Shown: positions 23,364-35,483, numbered from the stretch's first letter. The stretch: 64,000 bases of DNA from Knufia peltigerae (GCA_030247855.1 JAPDRN010000142.1:1-64000), one strand, 5' to 3'. The notes: generated by a model not told the origin, from the sequence alone. Numbers and translations: made by a program.

Positions 23364-25084
23364 ATGCACTCCTCCCTTCTCAGCTCAGTCCTCACGGCAC
23401 TTGCTGTCTCGTCCTTGCTTCCAACAACTATCGCGCAGACTTACACCTCCTGTAACCCGTTACAACAGAGTACGTCAATGTTTTTATTCAGATTGAATCA
23501 AACTGACCAGAAGTAGGTAATTGCCCAGCAGATCCAGCTCTGGGAAAGAGTGTCGACATTGATTTTACATCGGGTGCCTCAAGCGAGTTCACAGAGTCCG
23601 GTGCTCCTACATACGACTCGAATGGGGCTGCATTTACGATAGCGAAATCCGGTGACTCGCCGTCCATTTCTTCAAAATGGTACATTATGTTCGGACACGT
23701 CGACTATGTTGTCAAGGCAGCCCCCGGAACCGGCATAGTCAGTGCGGCTATCCTTCAGTCCGACTGCTTGGATGAAATCGATTGGGAATGGCTAGGCGGC
23801 GACGACACCCAGGCCCAGAGCAACTACTTTGGCAAAGGGCAAACGACTACCGGTTACAACCGAGGGGCTTTCCACGGTGCTCCAAACAATCACGACGAAT
23901 TTCACACCTACAGCATCGACTGGACTGCTGATCAGATTGTTTGGTCGATTGATGGCACCACTGTGAGGGCCATGACCCAAGCTCAAGCTGAGGCCGGCCA
24001 ATACCCTCAAACGCCCATGTATGTCAAGGTCGGTGCTTGGGCTGGAGGCGATCCATCGAACCCCCAAGGCACAATTGAATGGGCTGGTGGTCCTACAGAT
24101 TACTCCGCTGGTCCATTCACCATGTACCTCAAGTCCATACATGTCACGGACTATTCGACCGGCTCTGAATACTCATACAGTGGCACCAGCGGCACCTGGC
24201 AGTCTATCATCTCTTCTGGAGGCAAGATAAATAGCCAAGGTGATGGGACACCTGTTTCCAGTTCAGCTCCTGCAGTCACGTCTCAAGTAACAACAGGAAG
24301 TGCTCCTTTGGCTTTTGGTAACAATGGTGATTCCAGTACTGTGAGCCGAACCGGCTGGCCTTGGTCGGGAACAGCCACTACATCAGCCACTACACCAGCG
24401 GTCACCGTGGTAAGCGAATCAATCTCTGCGCTGACGAGTGAGTTCTTCCTTAACTCCAGCTCAGCTATCGTACTGTCGCTAACCAGATGATAGATACCTA
24501 CCCCTTCGTCATCCTCATTGCAGCCCTCACAGTCGGGCTCAGCGTCGGCTTCATCCATTGAGACCTCCGGATCATCACGCTCTGATGTAACTCCCACTAC
24601 GACCCAATCTGCCAACGTAAATTCTAGAACCGTGACCGGCTCGACCACGTCTGTTCCTGCATCGGGCACTACTCAGTCGGGCAGCGCATCACAATCATCT
24701 AATTCGTCAAGTGGAGCTCAGTCCTCGAGCACAACAGTTACTACCAGCACGTCGGGAAGCCAATCCCTAGGAACATCAACATCAACATCAACAACGACGG
24801 GACCAGCTTCTGCGCAGTCCAGCAGCACATCTACTGGCTCCCCCAGCACAACAGGGACCCTCACACGCAGCCTAAATTCCACCATCCCGAGCGGATCAAC
24901 CTCCACGGGCACGACGACACAAACGGCCAGTACGACAATGTTGACCTCCACCGGCTCTGGTAGGATACAATCAGCATCCCCGACACAGACAGGAACGCCA
25001 CCAGCGCCAAACAATGCATTTCAGAATCTTGGTTATGATTCTTGGATCATTTTGAGCGTTGGTATAATGTGTCTCCTCTTCTGA
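23364..25084 (+). CDS. Crh/Utr2-like GPI-anchored GH16 chitin-glucan transglycosylase
   Basis: Three exons (23364-23469, 23517-24409, 24494-25084) join in phase to about 529 residues. A signal peptide (LLSSVLTALAVSSLLPTTIA) ends before QTYTSCNPLQQ, a Cys-containing start typical of Crh proteins. The GH16 catalytic motif DEIDWEWLGG provides the likely nucleophile and acid/base at about E122 and E126. YNRGAFHGAPNNHDEFHTYS and YVKVGAWAGGDPSNPQGT form the conserved glucan-binding strands. After residue 270 the chain is Ser/Thr-rich, expected to be O-glycosylated. It ends with an Asn-containing GPI signal and hydrophobic tail (YDSWIILSVGIMCLLF). Such enzymes crosslink chitin to beta-1,6- and beta-1,3-glucan at the cell surface. 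The last exon encodes only the Ser/Thr linker and GPI signal. Confidence 0.94.
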
Positions 25085-25808
25085 GTCCGGGGTTGCAACA
25101 ACAGTAAGGATGAGCGGCATTTGTCAGCATGAGTTTTAGTAATGGACCTGGCGGGTGGCGTTAATACGGAATGATTCTAGAAGGCCAAGAGGATTGTGAT
25201 GTATAGGGATGCAAGGCTGTGATAAGCGATGAATACGGACATACACATGATACCCAAATAGAATGAACGGGCTCCTATCGAGTCTCACGATACGAATTCA
25301 TAACTTGATTGGTGGTTGATAAAGAGCTGCCCTTCCGACTAACTTTGATACCTCTTTCTTGCACGACTTGAATACTATGAACAATATCTAAGTAGGAAGG
25401 CGAGTATTCCGTAATACACAGAGGAAGCACTAGGAAGGAGAATCATCGACAGCGGGATATGCAGGGTTGCCACCTTTTGTGCCTGGAAATATCCGTATTG
25501 GTACGGAGCACATGGATTTTATGGATCCTCATATTCGCACCTAGAGGGCATGAAATGTCGATAAATTTCGAATATCCGCCGGCCACGTCATTTTGTCATT
25601 GGAGACACCACAACCTCGATTCCTTTCCGCTTTGTCCGTCAAAAGCTTGAGAGGCAGTCAAAACGCCACAAGCGATCTCTAAACGCTTTCATCCCGCCTT
25701 GAAGACTCTGGTTGCGCTCTCAGTCAACTACTGTAACTCCCGTACATTTCCCCTCCTCGCATTTGCACCACCACAAACCCGCGAAAACTCTTTCGACAGC
25801 CTCTCACC
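25085..25808. other. Intergenic region
   Basis: 3' flank of the Crh-like gene and 5' leader of Rei1. TATTCCGTAATAC (25404) and GTACGGAGCA (25501) are near-matches to the dispersed TACGGAGTA motif. No gene is seen. Confidence 0.5.
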
Positions 25809-27424
25809 ATGGCGGCCGTTGCGCCTGCGTGCGATGATGTTTCACAGACTCACCCGTACACCTGCAACTCATGCGCAGTTGCCTTTCGTAACAGCGATGC
25901 CCAACGAACACACATGAGGAGCGATTGGCATAGATACAACCTCAAGAGAAGATTAGCAGAACTTCCAGCGGTCTCTTCGGAAGATTACAACGAGAAGGTG
26001 CTTGCTGCGCAGGCCAGCAACAATGCAGCAGCCGCTCAAGCAGCCTTTGCAAAAGTATGCACACAATGCCAGAAGACGTACTACAGCGAAAATGCCTTCC
26101 AAAACCATCTTGCAAGCAAAGCACACCGAATGAGGGGCTCAACAACCAGCGGCAAAATCTCAAGAGAAAGGACAAGTGCGTCTGACGGCGCTGTATCAAG
26201 AGTGGTCTCCTCCGCGGACTCAGAAGCCCGAGATCCAGAGGCAGAAGCAGAATTTGAACAGGTGGTGGCGGGCATGAAGGACACATCCATCCAAGATCTC
26301 GCGGCCGTCACACGAAGACCGTCTGCTCCAAGGCCTGATGCTGAACCGCGGGAAGACCACCCCATGTCGCCCGAGAAGCCCGAAGTCTCCTCTATTCCGC
26401 TGTCACGATGCTTGTTTTGCAACTACGACTCCCCCAACGTCAAGCTCAGTCTTATACATATGACCAAGATCCACAGCCTGTTCATTCCGGAGCAGAATTA
26501 CCTGGTCAATCCAGAAGGCCTTCTGCGTTACATGCAAGCAAAGGTGTATCAGAACTACGAGTGCCTATTCTGCCACCGACTGAGAAATAACGCGGACGGC
26601 GCTCAGACACATATGAGAGACAAGGGCCATTGCAAGATTGCTTTCGAGACCGAAGAGGAAATGATCGAAGTTGGTCAGTTCTATGATTTCTCAAGCACAT
26701 ACTCGGATGATGGTACGGACGATTACGATACGGAGATGGGCACCTCGAAACCAACACGGAACGGCGGAGTCAAGTTGGCAAACGGTGAGAGCCACGAGGA
26801 AGATGGGTGGGAGACAGATTCATCGTTCTCGTCACTTGATACCGAGGAGCTTGCATCTGTACCAAATGACGACCGAACATCATCCTACCAACGCCTCCCC
26901 ATGCATCGACACCACTCGAATACCGACCCTCGTCCCCACAGAAATATCGACGGATTTCATTCTCATGCACATAATCACAACCATGCAGTTTTCTATGACG
27001 AATACGAAATGCACCTTCCCAGTGGCAGAGTAGCCGGTCACAGAAATCTGCGAAAGTACTATAAACAGAACCTACACTCTTATCCCACCGCCGCGGAGCG
27101 CATGGAACGGGCACAGCGCTTGATCGAAGAAGGTAGCTCGGATGCAGACATGGAAGATGTTGGAGATCTGCCGGCTACGCCTCCTCGGAACAGCGTAATG
27201 CGCAGAGGTGAAGCGGGCATGATTGGTACCACGAACCAACAACGCCGGGACGTACGATCTCAAGAGATTCGATCGAGACAGAAAGAGCAGCGTTCTCAGA
27301 ACAGGTACCAGGCGAAACTGGAGAAGGCCAACAATCACCAGAAACACTTCAGGGTAAATATCTGCATCATTTGTCTTGCAGCAGGACACTCGCTGACCAT
27401 TTTCAGGATCCACTACTTCAGTGA
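25809..27424 (+). CDS. REI1: Rei1/Reh1-like cytosolic 60S pre-ribosome maturation factor (C2H2 zinc fingers)
   Basis: Exon 1 (25809-27353) and a tiny exon 2 (27407-27424) join in phase to about 520 residues. Exon 2 encodes only DPLLQ plus stop, which restores the conserved RDPLLQ tail expected for this family. Four C2H2-type fingers are visible: CNSCAVAFRNSDAQRTHMRS near residue 20, CTQCQKTYYSENAFQNHLAS near 82, CLFCNYDSPNVKLSLIHMTK near 200 and CLFCHRLRNNADGAQTHMRD near 255. An acidic/Ser region follows, then RNLRKYYKQNLHSY and a basic C-terminus with RYQAKLEKANNHQKHFR. Rei1 acts late in 60S assembly, recycling Arx1 and probing the polypeptide exit tunnel with its C-terminus. The ATG at 25809 has a CACC context. 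Confidence 0.93.
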
Positions 27425-28109
27425 TTGCTCCAAAAAGGCGTCCTGGGCCAGAGTTGTCCATCGGAATTCCGTTTGCGGCATTCTCTCACTTCTTGGCTTA
27501 GCGAGCATGTGTATAGCTTACGACCACGGCTAGAGAAAAATCACCATCATGGTGAGCATTGGACTCTGAGAGGCCGGTTTAGTCCCTCTCAAACCGTGAG
27601 ACGCGATCAACGACCCGATGATCAACTTGTTCAATTTCGTACTTAGAACCGATATCATTAGAACGCATTCATTATACCTATTTGTATGCTCAAGATCGAT
27701 TGGTCGCTTACTACATTTTTAAGGTGGACTACGTCAGTAAAGATATGCCTTGAGTATCATGATGGAGGGCACAGTCTCAGAGACCCTAGCCCGTGGCGTG
27801 TTGACGAGGCGAGGCTTGGGTGGGGCCGCGGTCCGCGGTAAGTATACAATAGTGACCGTAGGATGATCATGCCAGCATACAACAGCGCCAACAGTACTCC
27901 GTACTGTACGCGGTTTCGGCAGTCCTTAAGTCATGACAACTACTGGACAATACAAAACCCGCAACGCCACAAGATGTAGCCTACAGACTTCCAACATCTG
28001 AGGACGAAAGATTGTGTAACAGGCCAACCGACTCCAACCCCTCGTCCACACACGGACAGTTACACTCTGAGTCTTGGACAAGCTTCAAGCGATCTCAAAG
28101 GGTATCACC
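27425..28109. other. Intergenic region
   Basis: Boundary between conserved genes on the left and the catabolic gene group on the right. It carries AGTACTCCGTACTGTACGCGG at 27893-27913, including one exact TACTCCGTA. No gene is supported. Confidence 0.5.
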
Positions 28110-30045
28110 ATGGCACCAAAATATACAATCGAGGCAGGGGCAAGGTGTTTGCTGAAGAACCTTGTTAGTGATTCGCGGCTGCGAATCGATCCAGAGATCC
28201 TGGCTGCATGCGACAAGGTGCAATATAGGGGACCCTCTGACCCATGGCTACCGACCCCATTCAAGTACACTGAAGCTTCATCGGCATTCAACGCTCTAGC
28301 AGCAGCTGGCGCGGCTTTGATTGCGAAGGAACGCTATGGAATAGAGCAAGAGGTGGTGATCAACACGTACGTCCATGGCAGCCTCGATAGTTTGTCATCT
28401 GCTCCCTCCGTTGCGGACGAAGGATTGCACTGTCTATAACCATATCCCTACCTCAATTTTGTGGCTGATAATGACTCTACGTATTAGTGACAAGGCCGCC
28501 CTCAACTTGTACGGCTTCTTCCACGTGAGGGTGGACGGACAATTTATTGTGAAGTCATCCCCAGCTTTTGTCGAAAATTCGAAGGAGGCAGACATGTATG
28601 ATGCTTCCAAGCCTATTCATTGGTGCGGCATCAATCATCACAAAACTATGGACGGCCGATTCTACCTACCCCAGACAGCTTTTAATCCCCATCCTGTCAT
28701 GAACCTGCTTGGAGTCGAGGAGCAAGATGTCACTCCCGCTGAAGCCCTGAAGCTATTCGAGGACAAGGTGATCCGCTGGGATTCCGATACCCTTGATAGG
28801 GTTTTGAATGAAGGCTATAGGCAAGCTGGCACCATATGTTGGACGCCAGAGGAATTCCTCAACGAGACGGAACATGTAAGTACTCTTTTGTCTTAACAAC
28901 AAAAGGAAGAGGGGATCAGCTAAATCTCGAGTTCTAGGGCAAAATTGTGAACAAAGAGGCTATCGCTATGGTCAATCAACTTAAGGCTCCCAGGAAATCC
29001 TGGCCTACGCCCACGAAAGATGGGACATTTCGGCCTCTGGAGGGCATCCGAGTATTAGACGTGTCGCGCGCCATTGCTGCTCCGATTATCTCGAAAATAT
29101 TAGCCGCCCTCGGGGCCGATGTAATTCACGTTTCGTGTTTACAGCTCCCTGACGTCCCAATATGCATGTGTGATGCTCAAAATGGTAAGAGAGACGTGCA
29201 TATCAACTTAAAGACCGAGGATGGGAAAAGGCAGTTACGCAAACTCCTTAAGGATGCTGATGTTTTCGTGGATGGCTTCCGACCGGGGGCTCTGGAGAAA
29301 CTTGGGTTCGATGCTGCGAGCTGTCGCGCCGAAAATCCTTCCCTGATCTACGTGCGCGAGTGTTGCTACGGGTATAACGGACCGTGGGCACATCGATCCG
29401 GCTGGCAAAATATCGCGGACGCCTGTTCTGGAGTTTGTATGGTGATGGGCCGATGGTTAGGCATCGGTGACGAGCCCGTACAGCCAACTGGACGTAAGTT
29501 GTTCCTCTACCTCACTTCCCCTTATTTTCTCGTCTGCATATTGCTTTACGGATCTCCAGAATCAACTTTTCAGATGGCTAATGTGTATTTATGGCTTTGT
29601 TATAGCGATCGCAGACTACGGCACGGGTTTTTTAGGAGCTGCTCTGGTGGTCAACGCACTATGGCAGCGAGCCCACACCGACATAACCTTTGATATCAAG
29701 GTGTCTTTGGTTCATTTTGACGTTTGGATCTGCAAGTATGGCCAGTACAGCGACGAGCAAAAGAAAACCTTGCGCGAACTTCATCCAGCTTTTCATGCTC
29801 GTCACAACACCAGTTTCTTTCTGATTGGGGGTCTCGCGTGGGATTCAGTCCACAAAATCCGTCCTGGCTTCACCGATCGACCAGACCTCTATAGCTCCCT
29901 TTCCGGTAAGCTATGGGGTGAGGAGCGTGATCTGCAGGTTGTGGCACCTCCATTCGAGTTCTCCACGTCCGAGATCGGTTTCAGATATCCTTCGGGGCGG
30001 CGTGGTTGGTGCCAAGATTATAACTGGCTCCCTCGCCCTACTTGA
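28110..30045 (+). CDS. Family III CoA-transferase (CaiB/BaiF type)
   Basis: Four exons join in phase (28110-28366, 28488-28875, 28938-29493, 29606-30045) to about 546 residues. The C-terminal half has the family III core: LEGIRVLDVSRAIAAPIISK, LAALGADVIHVSC, a VHINLKTEDGKRQLRKLL segment, DVFVDGFRPGALEKLGFD, and GWQNIADACSG. Further on are ADYGTGFLGAALVVNALWQR and the terminal PPFEFSTSEIGFRYPSGRRG. The N-terminal half (KAALNLYGFFHVRVDG, INHHKTMDGRFYLPQ) represents the split small-domain arrangement seen in fungal members. The enzyme moves CoA between carboxylic acids through an aspartyl-CoA thioester; the usual catalytic Asp would lie in the DGRF or ADACSG area but was not assigned with certainty. 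First gene of the catabolic group. Confidence 0.88.
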
Positions 30046-30955
30046 TCTCATTGCAAAGGGTTTTAGATTATACGGAGTATGTTAATGCCAGATTGAGTGC
30101 CTAGATGTCGACATCATATTATTTAGTAGGTCTCCCAGGAACATAAGCACAGTGTGCACCTTGACTAGAGACGCTCAGAGACTCATCCACCTCGTCTTGC
30201 GGAGTTTCGACATATATTCGACCTACACTGACGGCTTCTCGACATTCGAGGATCTATCTGTAAGGCCGGATAGCCATGGAGGTCAGGCTCTCGTTGCATA
30301 CAGGCGCGAGGCGATGACATGGCCAGGGCTACGGTATGGTCTACAGCGCATTGAGGCGCACATAAGTTCGCCAAAAAAAGGCACAGTCCCCTGGGCTACC
30401 GCCACACCAGTTTCACGATGTTTACACTGCTCTCTGGGTTACAAGATTTGGGAAACGGAAAATAAAAATAACATCCTTGTCCCGAACACCGAGTACGGGG
30501 GTAGAAATTCACAAGATCCGAGAAAGCCTACTGTACAATCCCTGTCCCCACTCGGAGACGCTACCCCCAGGGTGCCATACTACCGCGGCAAGGAAGCACA
30601 CCGCGGCCAGCACCATGATTTGTACCAAGAGAAGATTGGTGGTCTGCATGATGGCGTGTTTTAGCTCGCGGAGCTTGATCTATTGGCGACGTACATACTT
30701 TACCGATCCCGCGGCCCTGGTGCATAAAACAAGAGGGGATGATTCGCAGGTGGTGGGACAGGAGACAGGATAGTACTGGCAAAACGACACAATCAGGCCG
30801 TCCTCAAAAGAAGACAACATTTGGGTGCACCACCTCATCACAAAAGTCCACTCACCACGACATTTCCGGAGGCTCATTCTCATCTCTGCCTCCGCGTGCA
30901 ACAGCTCAGCTTGTGCTTAGCGATATCGAAACGTGGGCCAAAATCTAAATTCAAT
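30046..30955. other. Intergenic region
   Basis: About 0.9 kb between two co-oriented catabolic genes. Open frames at 30152-30664 and on the minus strand show no protein-family signature. TACGGAGTA occurs at 30071. Nothing else was recognised. Confidence 0.5.
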
Positions 30956-32857
30956 ATGTCATCGCGCCGAGCGGTCAGAATCGCCTCTTGTAGTGGCGCT
31001 GCCACAGATCCAGGTGACATCATGTATACTCAGGCAGTCTCTGGGCCAGTCGATGCAATCACCGGCGACTATCTCGCCGAGGCGAATCTAGCCGTGTACG
31101 CAGATCTTTATAAAGCTGGCAAGCATCCTGGCTATGTCCCCAACGCACTGGACGGCATTCGAAAGTCGTTGCGTGTGATTGCCGAGAAGAAGATCAAAGT
31201 GGTCATCAATGGCGGCGCTCTCAACCCTCAGGGTCTGGCCATGGAGACGATCAAGGAGATAAAGTCTCTGGATTTGGCCGGAACTCTAAAAGTGGCCTGG
31301 GTACAGGGCGATAATCTCCTTGACGACGTGTGCGAGATCCTCAAACCCGACGCGCAGGGGCAACTACCGCATCTGGACGCCGCGAATTCAAACATCCAGT
31401 ACGCCGACAGTACCAGCACCTTCTTGAACGACCCTCAAAAGAAGATTGTATCGGCCAACGCGTATCTCGGCTACAGGGCCATCAAAGCAGGTCTCGAGGC
31501 CGGTGCAGACATCATCGTCTGCGGACGTGTTTCCGATGCTTCTCCGGTTATCGCGGTGGCCGCGTGGTGGCATGGTTGGTCTGACTCGGAGTTTGATGCC
31601 CTGGCCGGGGCCCTGATCGCAGGCCATCTGATCGAGTGTAACCACTACGTGACTGGTGCAAACTTTGCGGGTTTCGACGAGTACAAGACGGAAGACCTTG
31701 TGGATCTCGCCTCCCCTATCGCCGAGATCGATTCGCACGGAGAGTGTGTCATCACTAGACACGAGAGCTTACCTCGAGGCATCGTGACCGAGGAGACCGT
31801 CAAATGTCAGTTCCTATATGAGCTGCAGGGGAACATCTATCTCAATAGCGACGTGAAGGCCGATATTTCCATGGCCGCTACTCGCCAGGTGGGAAATAAT
31901 CGGGTCCACGTCAGCGGCATCAAAGGGCATCCACCTCCGCCGACGACCAAGCTGGCAGTCTTTTACAAAGGCGGCTATCAAGGCGAGATCCACATGCACG
32001 CTGTCGGCTACGCGACTCCGCGAAAATACGAACTGGCCGAGGCACAATTACGGAGACAGCTCGAAGAGACTGGTCTGATGGAGGAGATTGAGGAGTTGGA
32101 CTTTCAACGCATCGGCGTGCCCGAGGACAACCCCAGAAATCAGTTGCGGGCCACCACCTATCTCCGAATCTTCGTCCAGGCTTCACGGGCCGAGACCATC
32201 AAGAAGGTCGGTGAGGCCTGGGTGTACAACCTGATCCAACACTTCGCCGGCGCCACTTTCCCGCTCGATTGGAGGCTCATCAGCGATCCAGTTCCCTATC
32301 TGGGCTACTTTCCCGCCACTGTGTCTCAGGGGCGCATCAAGGAGGAAATGTGTCTTGTTGTTCACCACCAGGATTCTTCTCCTTCCGATCAGACAACGAC
32401 ACAGACGGTCCGTGTAGGACCGCCGCGCCTGACGGAGCCCTTGACCTCGCGACTCAACTACGACCCCGTCGATCCGCGAGACCTGAGCAGTTTTGGGCCG
32501 ACCGACCTGGCACCCGCCGGGGACGTGCTGCTGGCCCGCTCTGGAGACAAGGGCGGAAACATCAACGTCGGCTTCACGCCCCGCGCGCGTCTGAACGACG
32601 AAGAGACCTGGCAGTGGCTTCGCGCGTTCATGACGAGGGCTCGGCTGATAGAAATGATGGGCCCGGAGGAGTGGAAGGATTGGTACCACGTCGAGAGGGT
32701 CGAGTTCCCCGCCGTGCGAGCGGTCCACTTTGTCGTTTACGGCTACCTAGGTCGGGGCGTCACGAGCTCGAAGCGCCTTGATTCTCTGGGCAAAGCTTTC
32801 GCCGAGTACCTACGTGCCGTGCATGTCCCTGTGCCGCGACGTTTTCTCCGGGAGTAG
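30956..32857 (+). CDS. AtuA-like (DUF1446) acyclic-terpene-utilisation family protein
   Basis: A single exon from the ATG at 30956 to 32857 gives about 633 residues. The N-terminal AtuA domain shows IASCSGAATDPGD, the family hallmarks DYLAEANLAVYADLYKAG, VVINGGALNPQGLA, VAWVQGDNLLDDV, ANAYLGYRAIKAGLEAGADI followed by IVCGRVSDASPVIAVAAWWH, and GHLIECNHYVTGANFAGF. The C-terminal third carries LLARSGDKGGNINVGF, the usual motif of the AtuA-like ferredoxin-fold domain, so both parts are fused as in most family members. In pseudomonads atuA belongs to citronellol/geraniol catabolism, but its own reaction is not settled. Here it follows a CoA-transferase, so a role on a branched or terpenoid acyl-CoA is a reasonable inference. 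The coding sequence is GC-rich in its last 500 bp and has no intron. Confidence 0.9.
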   Translation: MSSRRAVRIASCSGAATDPGDIMYTQAVSGPVDAITGDYLAEANLAVYADLYKAGKHPGYVPNALDGIRKSLRVIAEKKIKVVINGGALNPQGLAMETIKEIKSLDLAGTLKVAWVQGDNLLDDVCEILKPDAQGQLPHLDAANSNIQYADSTSTFLNDPQKKIVSANAYLGYRAIKAGLEAGADIIVCGRVSDASPVIAVAAWWHGWSDSEFDALAGALIAGHLIECNHYVTGANFAGFDEYKTEDLVDLASPIAEIDSHGECVITRHESLPRGIVTEETVKCQFLYELQGNIYLNSDVKADISMAATRQVGNNRVHVSGIKGHPPPPTTKLAVFYKGGYQGEIHMHAVGYATPRKYELAEAQLRRQLEETGLMEEIEELDFQRIGVPEDNPRNQLRATTYLRIFVQASRAETIKKVGEAWVYNLIQHFAGATFPLDWRLISDPVPYLGYFPATVSQGRIKEEMCLVVHHQDSSPSDQTTTQTVRVGPPRLTEPLTSRLNYDPVDPRDLSSFGPTDLAPAGDVLLARSGDKGGNINVGFTPRARLNDEETWQWLRAFMTRARLIEMMGPEEWKDWYHVERVEFPAVRAVHFVVYGYLGRGVTSSKRLDSLGKAFAEYLRAVHVPVPRRFLRE

Positions 32858-33374
32858 TCAGGGTACGACGAAAGACGAGGAAACCCAAGGTACCCACCAA
32901 AATAAGAAGAAGTCACGAGCCTCGTGCAGACAGTATGTATCGGAATAATTTGAAACTATTTGATTCCCTCGTCAGCACGCATACACGGGTTAAAACAGCA
33001 GTCCTGGAAGGTGTCATCACAGATGAGTATCACGTTTCGCTTTTACCGTGGCCGTCGTGGTGGAAAATAGATAACCCTAGTAAGTGAGACAGAACTGGAG
33101 CACAATAGGAATGTGACGCACAGAAGACGAGTAACACGCAACCTACAGGTATTTAGCTCCCGCGGACCGCGGACGGGCACATAACGTGCCTATTTGTGCC
33201 TGTCCGAGTCCACAAACTCGTCGGGCAAAGTAAAATAAGGCTGCCGTCGCCGTATGGTGCCTTTCTTTTGGGAACGTCAAGTCGAATACGTAGTGAAAAG
33301 AGCATGATCCGTCACTCTTGTCGTCTGCCCAACACCTAACTAGATCTTTCCTTTTTTTTCCCTCACTGGAAGCC
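32858..33374. other. Intergenic region
   Basis: About 0.5 kb between the AtuA-like and GFA-type genes. A CT-rich tract precedes the downstream start. No gene is seen. Confidence 0.5.
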
Positions 33375-34064
33375 ATGCCACGAGAAGGTCAGTGCAACTG
33401 TGGGGCCATCAAAGTCATCATCAGAAATGAAGATGCTGCCACTACGAGCAGCGTTGTTTGTCACTGCATACCATGCCGACGTCAGAGTGGTGGTTGTAAG
33501 TATCTCCACCATTATCATTATTTGGTTCAACCATGAAAAAGCTGTGGGATAGTAACTGGGGCGCTGACTGCCATTTACCATTGATACCAGTTGGGACTTG
33601 TGTCACGATAACTCCAGAAGCCGATGCCGATGTGATTGGCAACCCCAAGATTTATGAAGACAAAGCCACGGACTCGGGACAAGTCTTGAAGCGATGGTTC
33701 TGTCCTGACTGCGGGTGGTGAGTCTTTTTTGGTTCCCGGGCCGGCTGTATCCCAAGAATCTCCACGACAGTGTTCTTTTTTTCGTTTTGTTTCATTTGTT
33801 TTTGCCTCTCCCACCTGCTGATCTGCTGGTGTGATAGCCCGGTGATGTCGACCAGTCCCCTGATGCCAGGGAAAAAACGTAGGTCCTAGGATGGGTGTCC
33901 TCGGAACGTTGAGTACTGCCAGCCTTGTACTAACCGCGCCACACGCAGTCATAAAGATGGGACTCTTTACGGATATACCAAAGCCAAGTTTGGAGATGTA
34001 TTGTAAGAACAAACTGGAGTGGGAAGGTTCGATCGAAGGTGCTCAGCAGGCACAGGTGATGTAA
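33375..34064 (+). CDS. GFA/CENP-V-type zinc-binding protein
   Basis: Four exons join in phase (33375-33495, 33591-33717, 33838-33878, 33949-34064) to about 134 residues, the usual size for this family. Cysteine pairs follow the GFA pattern: GQCNCGAIKV near the start, CHCIPCRRQSGG, and FCPDCGCPVMS. The middle has ITPEADADVIGNPKIYEDKA and the end has MGLFTDIPKPSLEMYCKN. The name derives from glutathione-dependent formaldehyde-activating enzyme, but most members are of unknown function and the formaldehyde role is disputed. Formaldehyde or aldehyde handling would suit neighbouring P450, SDR and ALDH genes, as inference only. Confidence 0.86.
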
Positions 34065-34827
34065 ATAAGGCGTCCCTCGAACAATGAACCATCGAGAGAG
34101 ATCCCTTGGATGGCACATTCTACCGGTAAACGCACTCGGAAGCAGCACAAGTATTTCTCGTCACATAGAGGAAAAGGATTCAATATGGCTCAGCCAACAG
34201 CCAATTACCATGGGCTATATTTGCCTGAACACCATAACCAAGGAATTACATTCCGCGCGGTTTGACCATGTGAGCAGGGTGGTCTCCTGTACATTCACAT
34301 GATATCACGAAACCCCTATCATGTGTACATCGCATCCTAGTTTGACTTGTTCCCAAAATCCGCTGCGGAGACGATTCGTGCGCTGGTCGTTGCTGTAGGA
34401 TAGGCCTTCTAGGCTTTGTTTTATCGAGTAGGTTCCAATTGACACTACGTATTTATAAACTGGTATGGTGGCAGAACAACAATAGAATACAGCTCGGCCT
34501 TCTGTGCCCGGTATAAAGATGTACCCAAGATGTCTTTAGATGCAGCTCCACTTTAGGGGCTCGCTGTTTCTTTCCCTAATGGGGAAGAGTTGCTCGAGGG
34601 TAACAGTAAGTAGGCCGCTAATGTTCGGGACCGGGTATGTAATAGTGCCTGGCTTTTCCACTTCGTCGGGACTTCGCACTGTTGACAAGTGCGGGACATA
34701 TGCGTATACATATATATCAATTTACCTAATGGCGTAGTCCAGTCTTACCATGAGAAACTACCTTCCCGTCCTCGACTTGCTGTGATTGTTTTTGTCCAGG
34801 CGGACCTCCCGCGGCAGGCTATCGTCA
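34065..34827. other. Intergenic region
   Basis: About 0.76 kb before the EthD-domain gene. Several short open frames lack any family signature. No RNA gene or repeat seen. Confidence 0.5.
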
Positions 34828-35310
34828 ATGGCCTCATTCATCTCACCTCCAAGCCCGGAACAGAAGGTGGTCAAGATTACCGTACTTTTTTACAAGAGAG
34901 CAGATATTTCCTGGCAACAATTCAGTAGATATTGGCAAAACACACATGTCGAAAAGTTCTCACGAAATCCCAAGCTGGAGCAACTACTCCTCGGATACGT
35001 ACAAGTACGTTAATCTACAAGGTGATGCCCCTGGGGAGGCTATGATGAAAGATGCGCTAACCGAGAGACCATGCAGTGTCACCGGGACCACGAATCCTCG
35101 AGCAAAATGGGAGGCATGCCGCTCGAAGATTTTGACGGCTTAGCAGAATTTTATGTTAGGAAGATTGAAGATTATTTCGAAATGACAAGTGACCCTCAGC
35201 ATCTGGAAGAGACGAGACCCGATGTGGACGAGTTTTGCGACAAGACACGCTTGAAATGCTTCATAACGGACTACCAGCCTCGGTTCTGGAAGATACCTCC
35301 TCCAAAATAG
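34828..35310 (+). CDS. EthD-domain protein
   Basis: Two exons (34828-35004 and 35077-35310, intron 72 bp with GTACGT donor) join in phase to about 136 residues. The N-terminal strand and helix VVKITVLFYKRADISWQQFS plus RYWQNTHVEKFSRNPKLEQL are diagnostic of the EthD dimeric alpha/beta barrel. The second exon provides the VQ/CHRDHESSSKM strand, DFDGLAEFYVRKIEDYFEM and the DEARFVDKxR-like end DEFCDKTRLKCFITDY. EthD was named from the ethyl tert-butyl ether locus of Rhodococcus, where it is co-transcribed with a P450. Fungal homologues include small cyclases and decarboxylases of polyketide pathways. The exact activity here is unknown. It converges with the SDR gene 170 bp downstream. Confidence 0.85.
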
Positions 35311-35483
35311 CCATTAGCAATGAAGGATTTGAAGTCACTGCTGGAGACTGGAGGCTTAAGTAGGATCCGACTCATAACAATCCCTGATTAGATTGGTAAT
35401 CAAGACAAGATGGTATGTCAGTATGGTCCCGTGTACGAGGTGGGCTTTTTCTTTTTTTTCCCTTCTCTTGCAAGTCTACAGCA

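Noticed and set aside
30152..30664. 170-codon plus-strand open frame between catabolic genes
   Set aside because: Composition is irregular, it has no family motif and the ATG is poorly placed; treated as chance.
32183..32728. 181-codon frame antisense to the AtuA-like gene
   Set aside because: It mirrors GC-rich coding sequence of a strongly supported gene on the other strand.
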